From Mytilus californianus (taxonomy: Eukaryota; Mollusca; Bivalvia; Mytilida; Mytilidae): DNA of 64,000 bases. Where the stretch lies: assembly GCF_021869535.1 (NCBI RefSeq), contig NW_026262712.1:46420884-46484883 (forward strand), in the 5' to 3' direction. Positions 1 through 11,375 of this stretch are shown here, piece after piece. The notes under the pieces were generated by a model, which saw only the letters and a list, made by a program, of their open reading frames with translations, made no database searches and was not told the origin of the DNA. The first letter of the stretch is position 1; each line of letters starts with the position of its first letter. Both the position numbers and the translations under genes were made by a program.

Positions 1-57
1 TGTAAGTACGGATGGACAAGGGTAAAACTTAATGCCCCCTCGGCTATGGCAGGGGCA
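1..57 (-). mobile_element. 5' terminus of Helentron-like element, family H6, cut by window edge
   Basis: Read on the minus strand this begins TTTTTATGCCCC, folds into a short stem with the following GGGGGCAT, and continues into a motif resembling CCCTTGTCCATCCGTAC. The same 5' end occurs on the plus strand at 39,950 and, as a variant, at 19,768. The rest of the element lies left of the window. Confidence 0.55.
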
Positions 58-442
58 TAAAAACAAAAAACAACAAAAGGGATGGTCTCTGATGAAGGTT
101 TTCCGAAATAACCCAAAACATTGCATCAATGTACATGGTGCAAGGCCAGAGATATGATTCACACCTAAATGGGTGGATATTGGATCAATTTCTATGAAAA
201 TAAGTTACAACTAGAAATGTTTAAAAAACAGAATCATGGCAAAATTTGTTTTGAAACAAGAGGCTTTGTATCACTCACCTGGTGAACAAAACACTAGTTT
301 ACTAGGACTTTTTAATGCACATGCATACTATACAGCTGTATATATATAGGTACTGTTTGTTTTGCTGATCACTTTTGCATTTAACAGGTTTAACCTAACC
401 TACATGTATAAGTTTATAGATATCAAGCCAAACTGTAAAATA
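58..442. other. No gene seen
   Basis: AT-rich sequence without a convincing reading frame, splice pair or repeat that I can assign. Confidence 0.5.
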
Positions 443-1660
443 AAATGCTCCGCTGGGCGCAGCTTGATACGACCGCAGAGGTCGAACCCTGAACAGTTGG
501 GGCAAGTATGGACACAACATTCAAGTTTGATACAGCTCTGAATTTGGATTGTGATTAAATATTTGACACAGCATAGGTTTCTGACACAGAATGAATGTGG
601 TCTAAGAACTTAATTTTTTTTAATTTACCTATTATGGTCCAATATCCAAAATCTAAATACATGGTTAGATTCAGTATATCAAAGAATCCAAAGAATTCAA
701 TTTTTGATGAAATCAAACAAAGTTTAATTTTGGACCCTTTTGACCTCAATGTGGACCAATTTGATAACGGGGCCCAAAAATCAAAATACATGGTTAGATT
801 CAGCATATCAAAGAACCCCATATATTCAATTCTTGTTGAAATCAAACAAAGTTTAATTTTGGACCCCAACTAGGACCTACTTGAAAACTGGGCCCATAAT
901 CAAAAATCTAAACACATGTTTAGATTCAGCATATCAAAGAACCCCAAGAATTCAATTTTTGTTAAAATCAAACTAAGTTTAATTTTGGACCCCAACTAGG
1001 ACCTACTTGAAAACTGGGCCCATAATCAAAAATCTAAACACATGTTTAGATTCAGCATATCAAAGAACCCCAAGAATTCAATTTTTGTTAAAATCAAACT
1101 AAGTTTAAATTTGGACCCTTTGGACCTTAATGTAGACCAATTTAAAAAACGGGACTTAAAATTAAAAATCTAAATACACGGTTAGATTTGGCATATCAAA
1201 AAACTACAATAATTCAATTTTTGATGAAATAAAACAAAGTTTAATTTTGGACCCTTTTGACCTCAATATGAACCAAATTTAATAGCGGGGCCCACAAATA
1301 AAAAATCTAAATACATGGTTAGATTCAGCATATCAAAGAACCCCATATATTCAATTTTTGTTGAAATCAAACAAAGTTTAATTTTGGACCCCAATTTGGA
1401 CCAACTTGAAAACTGGGCCCCAAATAAAAAATCTAAATACATGTTTTAGATTCAGCATATCAAAGAACCCCATATATTCAATTTTTGTTAAAATCAAACT
1501 AAGTTTAATTTTGGACGCTTTGGACCTTAATGTAGACCAATTTGAAAACTGGACCCAAAATTAAAAATCTAAATACACGGTCAGATTTGGCATAACAAAT
1601 AAATAAATGTGGTCAAAGATTTTACAAATCTAATGCGCCATACTGTGCAATTAAAGATTA
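443..1660 (+). repeat. Composite interspersed repeat with tandem core
   Basis: The head (443-620) contains CGCAGAGGTCGAACCCTGAA and recurs at 3,725-3,900. It is followed by a degenerate array, each unit built around TTTAATTTTGGACCC and AGATTCAGCATATCAAAGAA, to about 1,600. The tail after 1,600 resembles the sequence that directly follows the head at 3,880, so the array looks like an expansion between head and tail. A 92-codon frame across 595-873 is only the array read in frame. Confidence 0.6.
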
Positions 1661-1837
1661 ACTTCTTGAAATTTTTCAATATTTGAAATTTGAAAAAAAA
1701 ATAATATTTGAAGAAATGAGAAAAAATTGACCCCCCACAATTTCTTTTTATGAATTTTTTGGTAAAAAAAAAAAAAAGATGCAACATTTGCAGATATTTT
1801 TACTGGTCTTCCTTTATAAATATGCATTTCTTTAAAC

Positions 1838-2020
1838 ATAATTTAAAAGCAGTGTAAGGGAGGTTATCAAAACGTTGTATGTGGATTACCTCCCTTACAC
1901 TGTTTTAAATTGTCTTAATTGTTCATTAACCATTACTTTATACATAATTTAACAGCAGTGTAAGGGAGGTAATTCAAATGATGTATTTGATTTATCTCCC
2001 TTACACTGCTTTAAATTATG
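1838..2020. repeat. Two tandem hairpins (foldback MITE-like)
   Basis: Two successive inverted repeats, about 1,840-1,911 and 1,944-2,020, have arms containing GCAGTGTAAGGGAGGT and its complement ACCTCCCTTACACTG. Loops are about 20-25 bp. Arms of one hairpin can also pair with arms of the other. Confidence 0.75.
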
Positions 2021-2039
2021 TTTTGTACTAAAGTATTTG

Positions 2040-3440
2040 TCCATATAAAAATGCTTGTTTTTTGCCCCTTTTTTGGCCCCTAATTCCTAAAATTTTGAGG
2101 CAATTACCCCCAAAATCAATCCCAGCATTCCCTTTGTGATATGGAACCTTGTGGTACAATGTCAGAGATATCCATACACTAACACACAAGTTATGTCTGG
2201 AAGTTACAAAAATTCGTAAGGGTTCCGCGGAACCCAGTGTCTCGCCTACTTTTGGTGTTAATCGCAGGCTCAACAAAAATGAGGAAAAAAATTAATAAAA
2301 ATATTCCTCTCTATACTATCTTTTGATTGTAAGTAGCTTCTGTCCAAGTTTGGTAAAAATCCAGGATAATTTATGAATCTAATAAATGTTTTAAAAACTT
2401 AAATTGCAGAATGTATGTAATGTTGACTGGAAGAAAAACTAAGTCCATTTATAAGTAAAATACAGAAAAAATGGAACAAAATTTTATCAAAATTTCCTTC
2501 TAGATACTAGCTTTTGATCATAAACAAGCTTCTGTCCAAGTGTGGTACAAATCCAGGATAGTTTAAGAAAGTTGTTAAAATTTTAAAAACTTTAACCACA
2601 GAGTGAATGTAATGTTAACTGGCAGAAAAACTAAGTCCATTTATAAGTAAAATACGGAAAATATGGAATTTTTTTTTTACAAAATTTACTTCTGGATACT
2701 ATCTTATGATCATAAACAAGCTTCTTTCCAAGTTTTGTAGAAATCCAGGATAGTTTAAGAAAGTTATTAAAATTTCAAAAACTTTAACCACAGAGTGAAT
2801 GTAATGTTTCCTGGCAGAAAAACTAAGTCCACTTATAAGTAAAATACAGAAAAAATGGATTTTTTTTTTTACAAAATTTACTTTTGAATATAGTCTTATG
2901 ATCATAAACAAGCTTCTGTCCAAGTTTGGTAGAAATCCAGGATAGTTTAAGAAAGTTGTTAAAATTTTAAAAACTTTAACCACAGAGTGAATGTAATGTT
3001 TCCTGGCAGAAAAACTAAGTCCACTTATAAGTAAAATACGGAAAAAATGGAATTTTTTTTTTACAAAATTTACTTTTGAATATAATCTTATGATCATAAA
3101 CAAGCTTCTGTCCAAGTTTGGTAGAAATCCAGGATTGTTTAAGAAAGTTATTAAAATTTCAAAAACTTTAACCACAGAGTGAATATTTGTGGACGCCGCC
3201 GACGACGCCGACGCCGACGGAATGTAGGATCGCTATGTCTCGCTTTTTCGACAAAAGTCGAAGGCTCGACAAAAATGCTTATTTTTGGCCCCTAATTCCT
3301 TAACTGTTGGTACCATAACCCCCAAAATCAATCCCTACCTTCCTTTTGTGGTATTGAACCTTATGGTAAAATTTCATAGAGATCCATTCACTTAAACTAA
3401 AGTTAGAGTGCGAAAACCACTGTGTCTTCGGACGACGACG
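2040..3440 (-). mobile_element. Outer Helentron-like element interrupted by an H2 copy
   Basis: Two half-elements, 2,040-2,207 and 3,276-3,440, share the core phrase GGCCCCTAATTCCT followed by CCCCAAAATCAATCCC, so they are units of one tandem core. The second half runs into a GACGACGACGACGCC stretch typical of the 5' region of these elements. The H2 element at 2,208-3,275 separates them. Confidence 0.55.
2208..3275 (-). mobile_element. Helentron-like non-autonomous element, family H2, full length
   Basis: On the minus strand it starts with TTTTTGTCGAGCCTTCGAC, has a CGTCGGCGTCG-rich stretch, then a core of about 190-bp units (phrases CCAAACTTGGACAGAAGCTT and CTTATAAATGGACTTAG). It ends in the palindrome GGGTTCCGCGGAACCC followed by TTACGAATTTTT. 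Plus-strand copy at 20,641-21,712 and truncated minus-strand copy at 40,206-40,848. There is no coding capacity; a 158-codon frame (2,699-3,175) is the core array. Confidence 0.7.
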
Positions 3441-3724
3441 ACGCCAACGTCATACCAATATACGGTACAGACATGATAAAGGATCAATTGACTATTTTGG
3501 TCATGTAAGCTTATTCACAGATCTTACTTAGCTGAACATATTTACCACTTAAAGTGTCTCTCCATCTATCATATTTTCTACAAGAAACTTGAAATTCTAA
3601 TAAAATTTTGTCTTTCAAGGGCAATAACTCATATAAGGATCCATACTACTGTTTTGCTGTTTAAAATTTATCTTTATCTGAAATTGTTTTCAATATGACA
3701 ATCAGTGTTACCAAGAACATAATA

Positions 3725-4010
3725 AACTGCTTCGCTGAGCGCAGCTGGATATGCCCGCAGAGGTCCAACCCTGAACAGTTGGGGGGCAAAAATGGACACA
3801 ATATTCAAGCTTAATACAGGTCTGAATTTGGATTGTAATTAAATATTTGACATATTATAGGTTTCTGAATAAGTGTAGTCAAAGAACTTAATTGGTTATA
3901 TGAGTTGAATTCATATTCAATTAAAGATTTCTTGCTGTTGTGCAATACACTGTGCTGTTGTGCAATACTTAGTAAATCTGTTGTCAGACTATAGACAAAC
4001 AATAACTTCT
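3725..4010 (+). repeat. Second copy of the composite-repeat head
   Basis: Matches the 443-620 head (GCTTCGCTGAGCGCAGCTGG, CCCTGAACAGTTGGGG, GATTGTAATTAAATATTTGA) but lacks the long tandem core present in the first copy. Confidence 0.6.
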
Positions 4011-4019
4011 CAATGTTAT

Positions 4020-4995
4020 ATCAGAAATTTATAAAAAAAATATAAAGGGAGGTTATCCTAATAGATATAAATCAGTCATCAAAGTTTAATGAAAACTGCT
4101 CTAAGCACTTTAAGGATATTGTCCAAAAACTTGGAAATCAACCCTTTTTTATGAATAAAATCTTATAACTCGGAAACGTAAAATCTTAAATTTATAATAA
4201 TCAAAAGGGAGCTTACAACAGTGCAATAGATATAAACAATTTACCAAAGTTTCATAAAAAATGCTGAAAGCATTTTCGAGTTATTGTCCGAAAACTGGAA
4301 AATCCCCCTTTTTGTAATGAATAAAACCCCATAAATCAGAAACGTATAGTCTAAAATTTTAAAAAATCAAAAGGGAGCTCATGTCTATAGAATTAAACAG
4401 TTCAACAAAGTTTCTTGCAAATTGGTGAAAATGTTTTTGAGTTATTGTCCAAAAACTGGAAAATCCCCCCTATTTTAATGAATAAAACCCCATAACTCAG
4501 AAATGTAAAATCTAAAATTTATAAAATTCTAAAGGGAGCTTTCATCAATACTGAATAGATATACATGTAAACAATTCAGCAAAGTTTCATTAAAAATGCT
4601 GAAAGCATTTTTGAGTTATTGTCCGAAAACTGGAAAATCCCCCTTTATGTAATGAATAAAACCCCATAAATCGGAAAAGTATGGTCTAAAATAAATTTAT
4701 AAAAATCAAAAGGGAGCTCATGTCCATAGAAATAAACAATTCACTAAAGTTTCTTGCAAATTGGTGAAATTGTTTTCGAGTTATTGTCCACAAACTGGAA
4801 AATCCCCCCTTTTTTAATGAATAAAACCCCTAAATTCGAAAACGGTAAATCCAAAATTTATAAAAACAGAAAGGGAGCTCACGTCAATAGAAATGAACAA
4901 TTTGAAACCAAAGTTTCATGCATATTGGTTAAAGCGTTTTGAGTTAATGTCTGATATGTTGACGACGGACGGACGGACGGACGGACGAATTAAAG
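4020..4995 (-). mobile_element. Helentron-like element, family H4, tandem core and 5' microsatellite
   Basis: Five units of about 165 bp recur around AACTGGAAAATCCCCC (near 4,122, 4,286, 4,448, 4,622 and 4,788). The right edge is (GGAC)n at 4,966-4,985, the minus-strand form of the GTCY microsatellite near the 5' end of these elements. The same core, plus strand, is at 41,650-41,880 and 43,232-43,430. Confidence 0.65.
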
Positions 4996-5243
4996 TGCTA
5001 ATTGTTTTGACCAAACTATGCAGAGTTTCTTAATTAAACATTTAAAGGACAAGATTAAAATTACAATATATATTTATTCTATACCCTAAGGATCATTTAG
5101 CCTAAGTTTGGTTAAAATTAATTCAGTAGTTTCAGAGAAGAAGATCTTTGAAAATGTGTACAACTGACAATTGATGATTTGACAATTAACGAAAAGGGAT
5201 GGCAAAAGCTCACATAGACTCTTTAGGTCAGGTGAGCTAAATA
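4996..5243 (-). mobile_element. Helentron-like element, family H3, 5' fragment
   Basis: The right end reads GGTCAGGTGAGCTAAA, the complement of the H3 start (TTTAGCTCACC), with the partner arm AAAGCTCACATAGA just inside. The left part carries the phrase CCTAAGTTTGGTTAAAATTA seen in other H3 copies. Confidence 0.5.
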
Positions 5244-5456
5244 GAAAATAAAACTTTTGACAAACAGAAAAAAATCATAAGTTGGGTATTATATTTATAT
5301 GGAAAATAAGTGCTCTGTTAATGTAAGTGGATTCTAAAAGTTGATTGACACACATATATATATACATATATATTTTTTTGTCCTCTTTCTATAATGATAT
5401 TAATGCTATAAAATATATGAAATGAAATTCATCTCTAAAACAGTGATCACATAAAA

Positions 5457-6119
5457 TCAGGGGTACTACTTGTACAAGTAATTTTTATTTACTTGAAGAA
5501 GTAATATTAATATACTTATATAAGTAAATTTGTAGGATACTTATACAAGTGTATTTTATTTACTTGTACAGGTAAAAAAAAAATTGGCTGAGTTATGTCC
5601 CTTGGACATTCAGATTTTTTTACTTATATAAGTGAAAAAGTCATCCTATCTTCTTTTCTTGAATTCTTAGGACTTCTTTGCTCTAATAGAATTTTAAATT
5701 GTCTGTCCTTTGCAGATGTCTTAACTTATCATTTAAGTGTAATTTCATGGACAATGAAAATCTCATTTGTCTGTAATCTTCAAAACACTGCACATTTGCA
5801 AGCCCCCAAGGAGCAATTTTTGAAAGCCTTGCCAAATACTTAAGATCTTTGGCAATCAGTTTCTTTGTTGAATCAATGAGATGAAACATTGAACTCTAAT
5901 AAAAAATTATGAGCTAACCTGGGAAAAATCATTAAAGGCATGTTTTTACATCTCAAAACTTGAGAAATTTGTGGGATTGTAAAAAAAATTTACTTATACA
6001 AGTGAATTGTTGAGAAAATTAAGGGGAGATTATTCAAACATTATAATTAACTTATATAAGTATATTTTTTTTTACTTCTTCAAGTAAATAAAGGTTACTT
6101 GTACAAGTAGTACCCCTGA
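5457..6119. mobile_element. 663-bp MITE with ~70-bp terminal inverted repeats
   Basis: Left end TCAGGGGTACTACTTGTAC and right end GTACAAGTAGTACCCCTGA are inverted copies; complementarity continues for about 70 bp with few mismatches. Both ends carry the 12-bp palindrome ACTTRTAYAAGT repeatedly, about ten in all. I could not identify a target-site duplication. Frames inside (5,595-5,843 plus; 5,683-5,889 minus) have no recognisable domain. Confidence 0.8.
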
Positions 6120-6429
6120 CTGACATAATGTACTGTTCAAATTACAAACTAAGTTTTTTGCTCTATTATACCATTAACCAGTTTCAATTATAATTTTTCA
6201 ATTTGAGGTTCTAAGTTTTGTATTTTATCTATGAATTCTGTCTTTAACTGAAAATCTCTTGATTATCAAATTTTTTAACTTTGCACATTATTTGGCTTTA
6301 TAAATTTCTTTTATTCAACATGTTCAAGAGTTACTTATGAGTCTTTACAGACGAAATTCCTGTCTGACCTAAAAAAAAAATAATCAGGGTATTTGTCATT
6401 TATGTGTTAATGGCTTGATTTATTAAGGT

Positions 6430-6650
6430 CTAGGTAGGGGTTTTGTATATCTTTATTCTTCATATATTAGATTGTTTTTCTTTAATCTTTTGTTAATTTT
6501 GTCCATTTATCTCTATTCTTTATATTTAAGCACCTATTATTCTCTAATATTTATTTTGTTTGCCTACTTTTGCCTATTTATTTTTTATACCTTTATTCTG
6601 CATATTTTGCCTGTTATTCTCTTTTTTGTAAACCCCATCTAAACCCTCAT
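6430..6650. repeat. Degenerate ATTCT-rich tandem repeat
   Basis: Repeated phrases such as TTATTCTCTATTCTTTAT and TTTGCCTATT end in GTAAACCCCATC. The same family is at 18,660-18,870 and around 50,420-51,070. Confidence 0.5.
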
Positions 6651-7198
6651 CCATGTCAAAAATATTTTCAAGTGGTACACATGTATGCAAAATTCTTGAG
6701 TTTTAAATTGTAGGCAATTATCAACTCATGAAATTCAGAAACAAATACTTAATACTTCACATTTAAATCAACAACAAGAATGTGTCCATAGTACACAGAT
6801 GCCCCACTGGCACTATCATTTTTAATGTTCAGTGGACCATGAAATTGGGGTAAAAACTGTAATTTGGTATTAAAATAAGATAGATCATATTATATAGGGA
6901 ACATGTGTACTACATGTAAGTTTCAACTTCATCAAAAACTACCTTGACCAAAAACTTAAACCTGAACATGCTGAAGCTGGACAGATATCATCATTGATGG
7001 ATGGAGGAACAGACGCATAGACCGAAAAGCACAATGCCCAAAGGTGGGACATAAAACATAGGCAAATATCCTTAGGTGACAGATTATTAAATTTATCACT
7101 TATGCATATATATCATGTATATCAATCTAAAAAGTTTTTAATTGATCTATTAGAATTTTTTAAAATTATAAAACATGTTGAATTTCTGTATGTGTGTG
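6651..7198. other. No gene seen
   Basis: AT-rich sequence. The phrase GAAACAAGAATGTGTCCATAGTACACAGATGCC-type (near 6,770-6,800) and the stretch to 7,030 look like a decayed interspersed repeat, but I cannot define its ends. Confidence 0.35.
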
Positions 7199-7203
7199 GT
7201 ATG

Positions 7204-7360
7204 CAGTGGCAGATCCAGAATTTTCAAAAGGGGCCCACTGACTGCCTAAAAGAGGGGCCTGCTCAAATCATGCTTCAGTGATTCCCTAAATAATTAACCA
7301 AATTTTTTCAATAAAGGGGGGCGCCGGGCCCCCTAGCCCCACCCCCTCAATACTCCTCTG
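7204..7360. mobile_element. hAT-like MITE, copy 1, 5-bp target duplication
   Basis: The 157-bp element starts CAGTGGCAGATCCAGAA and ends ACTCCTCTG (inverted: CAGAGGAGT). It is flanked exactly by GTATG at 7,199-7,203 and 7,361-7,365. A second copy at 14,405-14,562 has the same ends and its own 5-bp duplication. Confidence 0.8.
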
Positions 7361-7365
7361 GTATG

Positions 7366-8468
7366 GATATAAAATAAAACTTTAAACAAAACAGAAAAGA
7401 TAACAATTATTGGCATTAAGTATGAAATACTTACAATAAACTTTTCAAATTCTCTCCCTGTATGTCATTGTGAACATCTAATACTGTGTATTCTAATCCT
7501 TAATTCTTATGGTTTCACTTTAATTACACTAATAGACCTACTCCCATTATACTTTATTATGTCCATTGAATCAATGTGGTGAGTATATATATGTATAACA
7601 TTTACTTGTGTTTTTATGTTTAAGCAAAATACACACAAGTAAATATGGCCTGTTTTTATCCAAAGATCTAGGAAGACATAAAATGAATTTCTCTTTTATC
7701 TCATTGGCTACTATGGATTCATATTGATGTCATGACCCGATTACTTGGACATCATAAAATGTGTAGAGGAATATAAAATGTTGAAATTCATCATGAATAC
7801 ACTACTCTCAGTCTCTTTATTTTTATTACTATTTTTATTACTATTGTTTTTGTGAGGAACCATGCAGTGGAGGAAAACAGTTCAAAGAAGAAAATGGCAA
7901 GTTAAATTAATTTCTCTTTGAAGTTTACAGTCATCATGGTAATATAATATAAAAAGATTATGTCAATGATTCTCTTTCAAATATTTCTTTAAAAGTTCAA
8001 CAACAGTGGTTATGAAATTTACACATATCATTCCCTAATTAATGCATATAATGACTGTATACATATGAAATTCTGTCTTGAAATAACTGGTTCAGGACAG
8101 TTTGAAGTGAAACATTTTTATGAATATTTTGTCACATATACATGTATATATATATATATATATGTGTGTACCTTAACTAGATGAAAATAAATGATCTTAT
8201 GTATGTTTTTTTAATAGTTCTTTACTAATTTCTATTTTTTTTTTAATTGTATATGTTAGCAGCACTAATTATATATACATGTATAAGTAAAATTAGGTAT
8301 TAAGCTTAAATCCTATGCAATAAGCTAGCGCCTAGGCATTAGGTTATTGACGGCAATTTTCAGGCATTAGGCTTATTTCCTGAAATCTGCAATGATTATT
8401 CAACCTATTGCCAAAAATCATTTCAGGCAAGAAATGAGCTTTAGGATATTTGCTTCATCTTTAAATGA
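7366..8468. other. No gene seen; AT microsatellite
   Basis: AT-rich. A TATAAAA lies near 7,772 and a 19-codon ATG frame near 7,862 (MQWRKTVQRR...), but no splice partner or homology supports a gene. A (TA)n run is at about 8,145-8,164. Confidence 0.4.
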
Positions 8469-9004
8469 CTAGGACTCTCGCGAGCCTGTGTCGCTCACCT
8501 TGGTCTATATGAAATATATTCAACAAAGGACACTCTCCAACATTGTAGACAAGAATAGAATTAATGACAAAAATCTCTGGGTTTTTTTTGTATCTTATAT
8601 TGCTGATCATTGAAGTCTGTTAAGTTTGTCTCTATCTTCATGATCTTATTAAGCTTTTGCTCCAAACACAAAAGAGTAAAAAACTCCTATAAAGAGTACC
8701 CATCTACTATTTATATCAGCATAATTTGACTTATTAGTAGATTGTCTTGCTTATTATTTTTGATTATTTAAGTTTCTATCTATCTATTATTAATTTTTAT
8801 CATATAGAGCAAATAAAATGGTAAAAATCGTAATTAAAGGGCAATAACTCCCATAAGGAGTCGTCAGACAATTTCCGCCTTTTGTCTTAACTGTAGATCT
8901 TGTCTTGCTGATCATTTTTGTATATATTTAAGTTTCTTTCTATCATCATCATGTGTCTATCTATTATAAGTTTTAAGATATAAGACAAAAAACACTAAAG
9001 AAAC

Positions 9005-9104
9005 AATCTAATTAAAATTAGTTCTCCACACTTGCTCCTCGTTTATATGTTGGCGACATATAAACAACGAGGAGCAAGTGCGGAGAACTAATTCTAATTA
9101 GATT
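9005..9104. repeat. 100-bp hairpin (mini-MITE)
   Basis: Nearly perfect inverted repeat: arms start AATCTAATTAAAATTAG and end CTAATTCTAATTAGATT, with TTCTCC.CACTTGCTCCTCG inside each and a central TGGCGAC. Arms are about 45 bp. It interrupts the H3 core. Confidence 0.85.
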
Positions 9105-9486
9105 GCTAAAGAAAGATCGTACAAATCGGCATCACAGAGCTACATCTCTAATTAAGAGTCAACTGATGATTTCAACCATAAGACTTATTTGTAAAACTTG
9201 TCCTGATGATCATTTTTGCATTTTAAAGTTTCTCTCTATCTATTATAGTTTTCAAGATAATAGGCAAAATTTGAAAAAAAGTGGTAAAATTTGATTCTAT
9301 TTTGCCCAGAGATTACAAAAATTTTCGAAAAATTCTTTAAAAATTTACTATGAAGGGCAATAACTCCTGAAGGGGTCAATTGACCATTTTGGTCATGTTG
9401 TCTTAATTGTAGATCTTACTTTGCTGAACATTATTGCTGTTTACAATGTATCTCTATCCATGATAATATCCAAGACAATAACCAAT

Positions 9487-10494
9487 AAACTGTCAACACA
9501 GAGATATGTCTCACCTGTTTGTTATTTTGATAATGCAAATGTTGAAATTAAAATAGCAATATTTTAACATGTGAGTTATGCAAATATTCAAAGTCAATGA
9601 ACCATGACTGAAGGTACAGGGATAAACAATCTCCATGGAAATGAGATGTGCCAATGCTAATACAACTGCAAACCAAATACCATTGACTTTTCATAAGTCG
9701 TTCCCTTTAAACAAACCTAAACACAAACAATAACTTGTAAACTAAGTAAAAGTTCCCATAATTCCCATAATTAGGGGGTGGGGTTATATAATCTCCATGG
9801 AAATGAAACTTGCAAATGCCAATACATTTGCATACCGAATATCATTGAGACATTGACTTTACATTTGTGGTTCATCTTAAACTGACCTAATCACAAACTA
9901 ATACATATAAACTAAGCAAAAGTTTCAAAGTCAATATACCATGACTGAGGGGTAAGGAGCAAATTTTTTATATTCTCCATGGAAATGAGATGTGCTAATG
10001 CTTATACAACTGCATACCAATTATCATTGACCTACCACTAATGGTTCCCCTTAAACTGACCTAATCACAAACTAATACATGAAAACTAAGCAAAAGTTTC
10101 AAAGTCAATAGACCATGAATGAGGGGGCGGGGCCAAATAATCTCCATGGAAATGAGATATATATGCCAATGCTTATACAACTGCACACCAAGTATCATTG
10201 ACCTACCACTAGTGGTTCCCCATAAACTGACCTAATCACAAACTAATACATGTAAACTAAGCAAAGTTTCAAAGTCAATAGACCTTGACTGAGGGGGCAG
10301 GGCCAAATAATCTCCATGGTAATGAGATGTGCCAATGCTCATAAAACTGCATACCAAATATCACTGAATTACCACTAGTGGTTCACAATGAACTAGACAT
10401 AATCACAAACTAATACATTGTTGACGCTGCCGCCGTCGCCACCGCCAGAAACAGCATACCTATGTCTCGCTTTTTGACTCCGTCAAGGCGAGAC
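9487..10494 (-). mobile_element. Helentron-like element, family H5, nested in H3
   Basis: The minus-strand 5' end TTTTTGTCTCGCCTTGACGG is followed by a GGCGGTGGCGACGGCGG stretch. Five core units of about 170 bp follow, with the phrase TCTCCATGGAAATGAGATG near 9,631, 9,790, 9,974, 10,140 and 10,309. The end phrase is GGTGAGACATATCTCTGTG near 9,490. Confidence 0.65.
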
Positions 10495-10713
10495 AAAAAC
10501 CTGCAAAATTTTCTTAAAATTACCAATTCAGGGGCAACAACCCAATAATAGGTTGTCTGATTTGTCTGAAAACTATATTCACTAATGATGATTGTGGCCA
10601 AGTTTGGTTAAATTACTTTGGCCCAGTAGTTTCAGAGGAGAAGATTTTTGTAAAAGTTAACAGACGACGAAGGGCCCCAAGTGACGATAAAAGCTCACTT
10701 GGCCAGGTGAGCT

Positions 10714-11375
10714 AAAAATACCTTACAAAAGTTTGTAACATTAGAGCTCTATTATTTTAGTATCATGCCATATTATTAAAATAGTTTCTCTATTACTTTC
10801 AATTCCCTGTAGATGTCTTAATGTATTTTATGTCTCTCCTTTGGATTGAAGGACATCAGTTTTAAATAAATTAAAAAGTACAAGTACTAAGCAAGTTGAT
10901 TGTCTGACCAAACAAATAACAAAGGCAGAAAAAAGTAGCTTAAACTTTTTCCCCATAGTAAATAATTATTATAAATTCTAAAGAATAAAAGAAAAAGGAG
11001 AAACTTTGGCACTGGCTCTAATATATAATGTATACATCTCAATGTCATGAAAATCCAGTGCTATTATACATTACTCTGCTGTCGATTTATGTGTATACTT
11101 TATCATGTTTTGACCTCTTGTACACGTTTTGTCTGAGGAAATAAAATATTTTGTCTTTGTTGACAATCAGGAGGCTCATGTTATTATTGTAAATCAGCTG
11201 ATTATGTTCTTACCAGCTGCACATGGTCAATCAATTAAAAGCAATAAATTTCTTTAGTTTTAGTGACCACAAATAATTGCTCCCAATCAAGCATTAAATT
11301 TCTCTGACCCTAAAATGTTGTGGAACAGTAACATTATAGGAGATCACAGCTGAAGTGTAAAACCAAATGTTTTTA
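10714..11375. other. No gene seen
   Basis: AT-rich, no assignable feature. The 3' boundary is where the LINE similarity begins. Confidence 0.4.

Larger units (their letters stand above)
8469..10713 (-). mobile_element. Helentron-like element, family H3, interrupted by H5
   Basis: On the minus strand the 5' end is the foldback AGCTCACCTGGCC...AAGTGAGCTTTT at 10,713. The 3' end is a GGTGAGCGACACAGG phrase, a short hairpin and CTAG followed by T at 8,469. Its core repeats TTAAAGGGCAATAACTCC and AGTTTCTCTCTATC. Core units occur both before 9,486 and after 10,495 because an H5 element sits in the middle. A 100-bp hairpin also lies in it at 9,005. Confidence 0.7.

Noticed and set aside
478-500. 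tRNA-type B box (GGTCGAACCC) implying a tRNA gene or SINE promoter
   Set aside because: No matching A box at the right distance and no cloverleaf; the motif is part of a composite repeat.
2699-3175. 158-codon minus-strand frame
   Set aside because: Three core units of H2 read in frame; the same sequence in the 20.6-kb copy is not open in the same way.
4754-4942. 62-codon plus frame
   Set aside because: Lies in the H4 core array on the strand opposite to the element; no motif.
11166-11375. Upstream continuation of the LINE reverse transcriptase with the YxDD motif
   Set aside because: No RT-like residues in any frame before about 11,376; the element is 5'-truncated.
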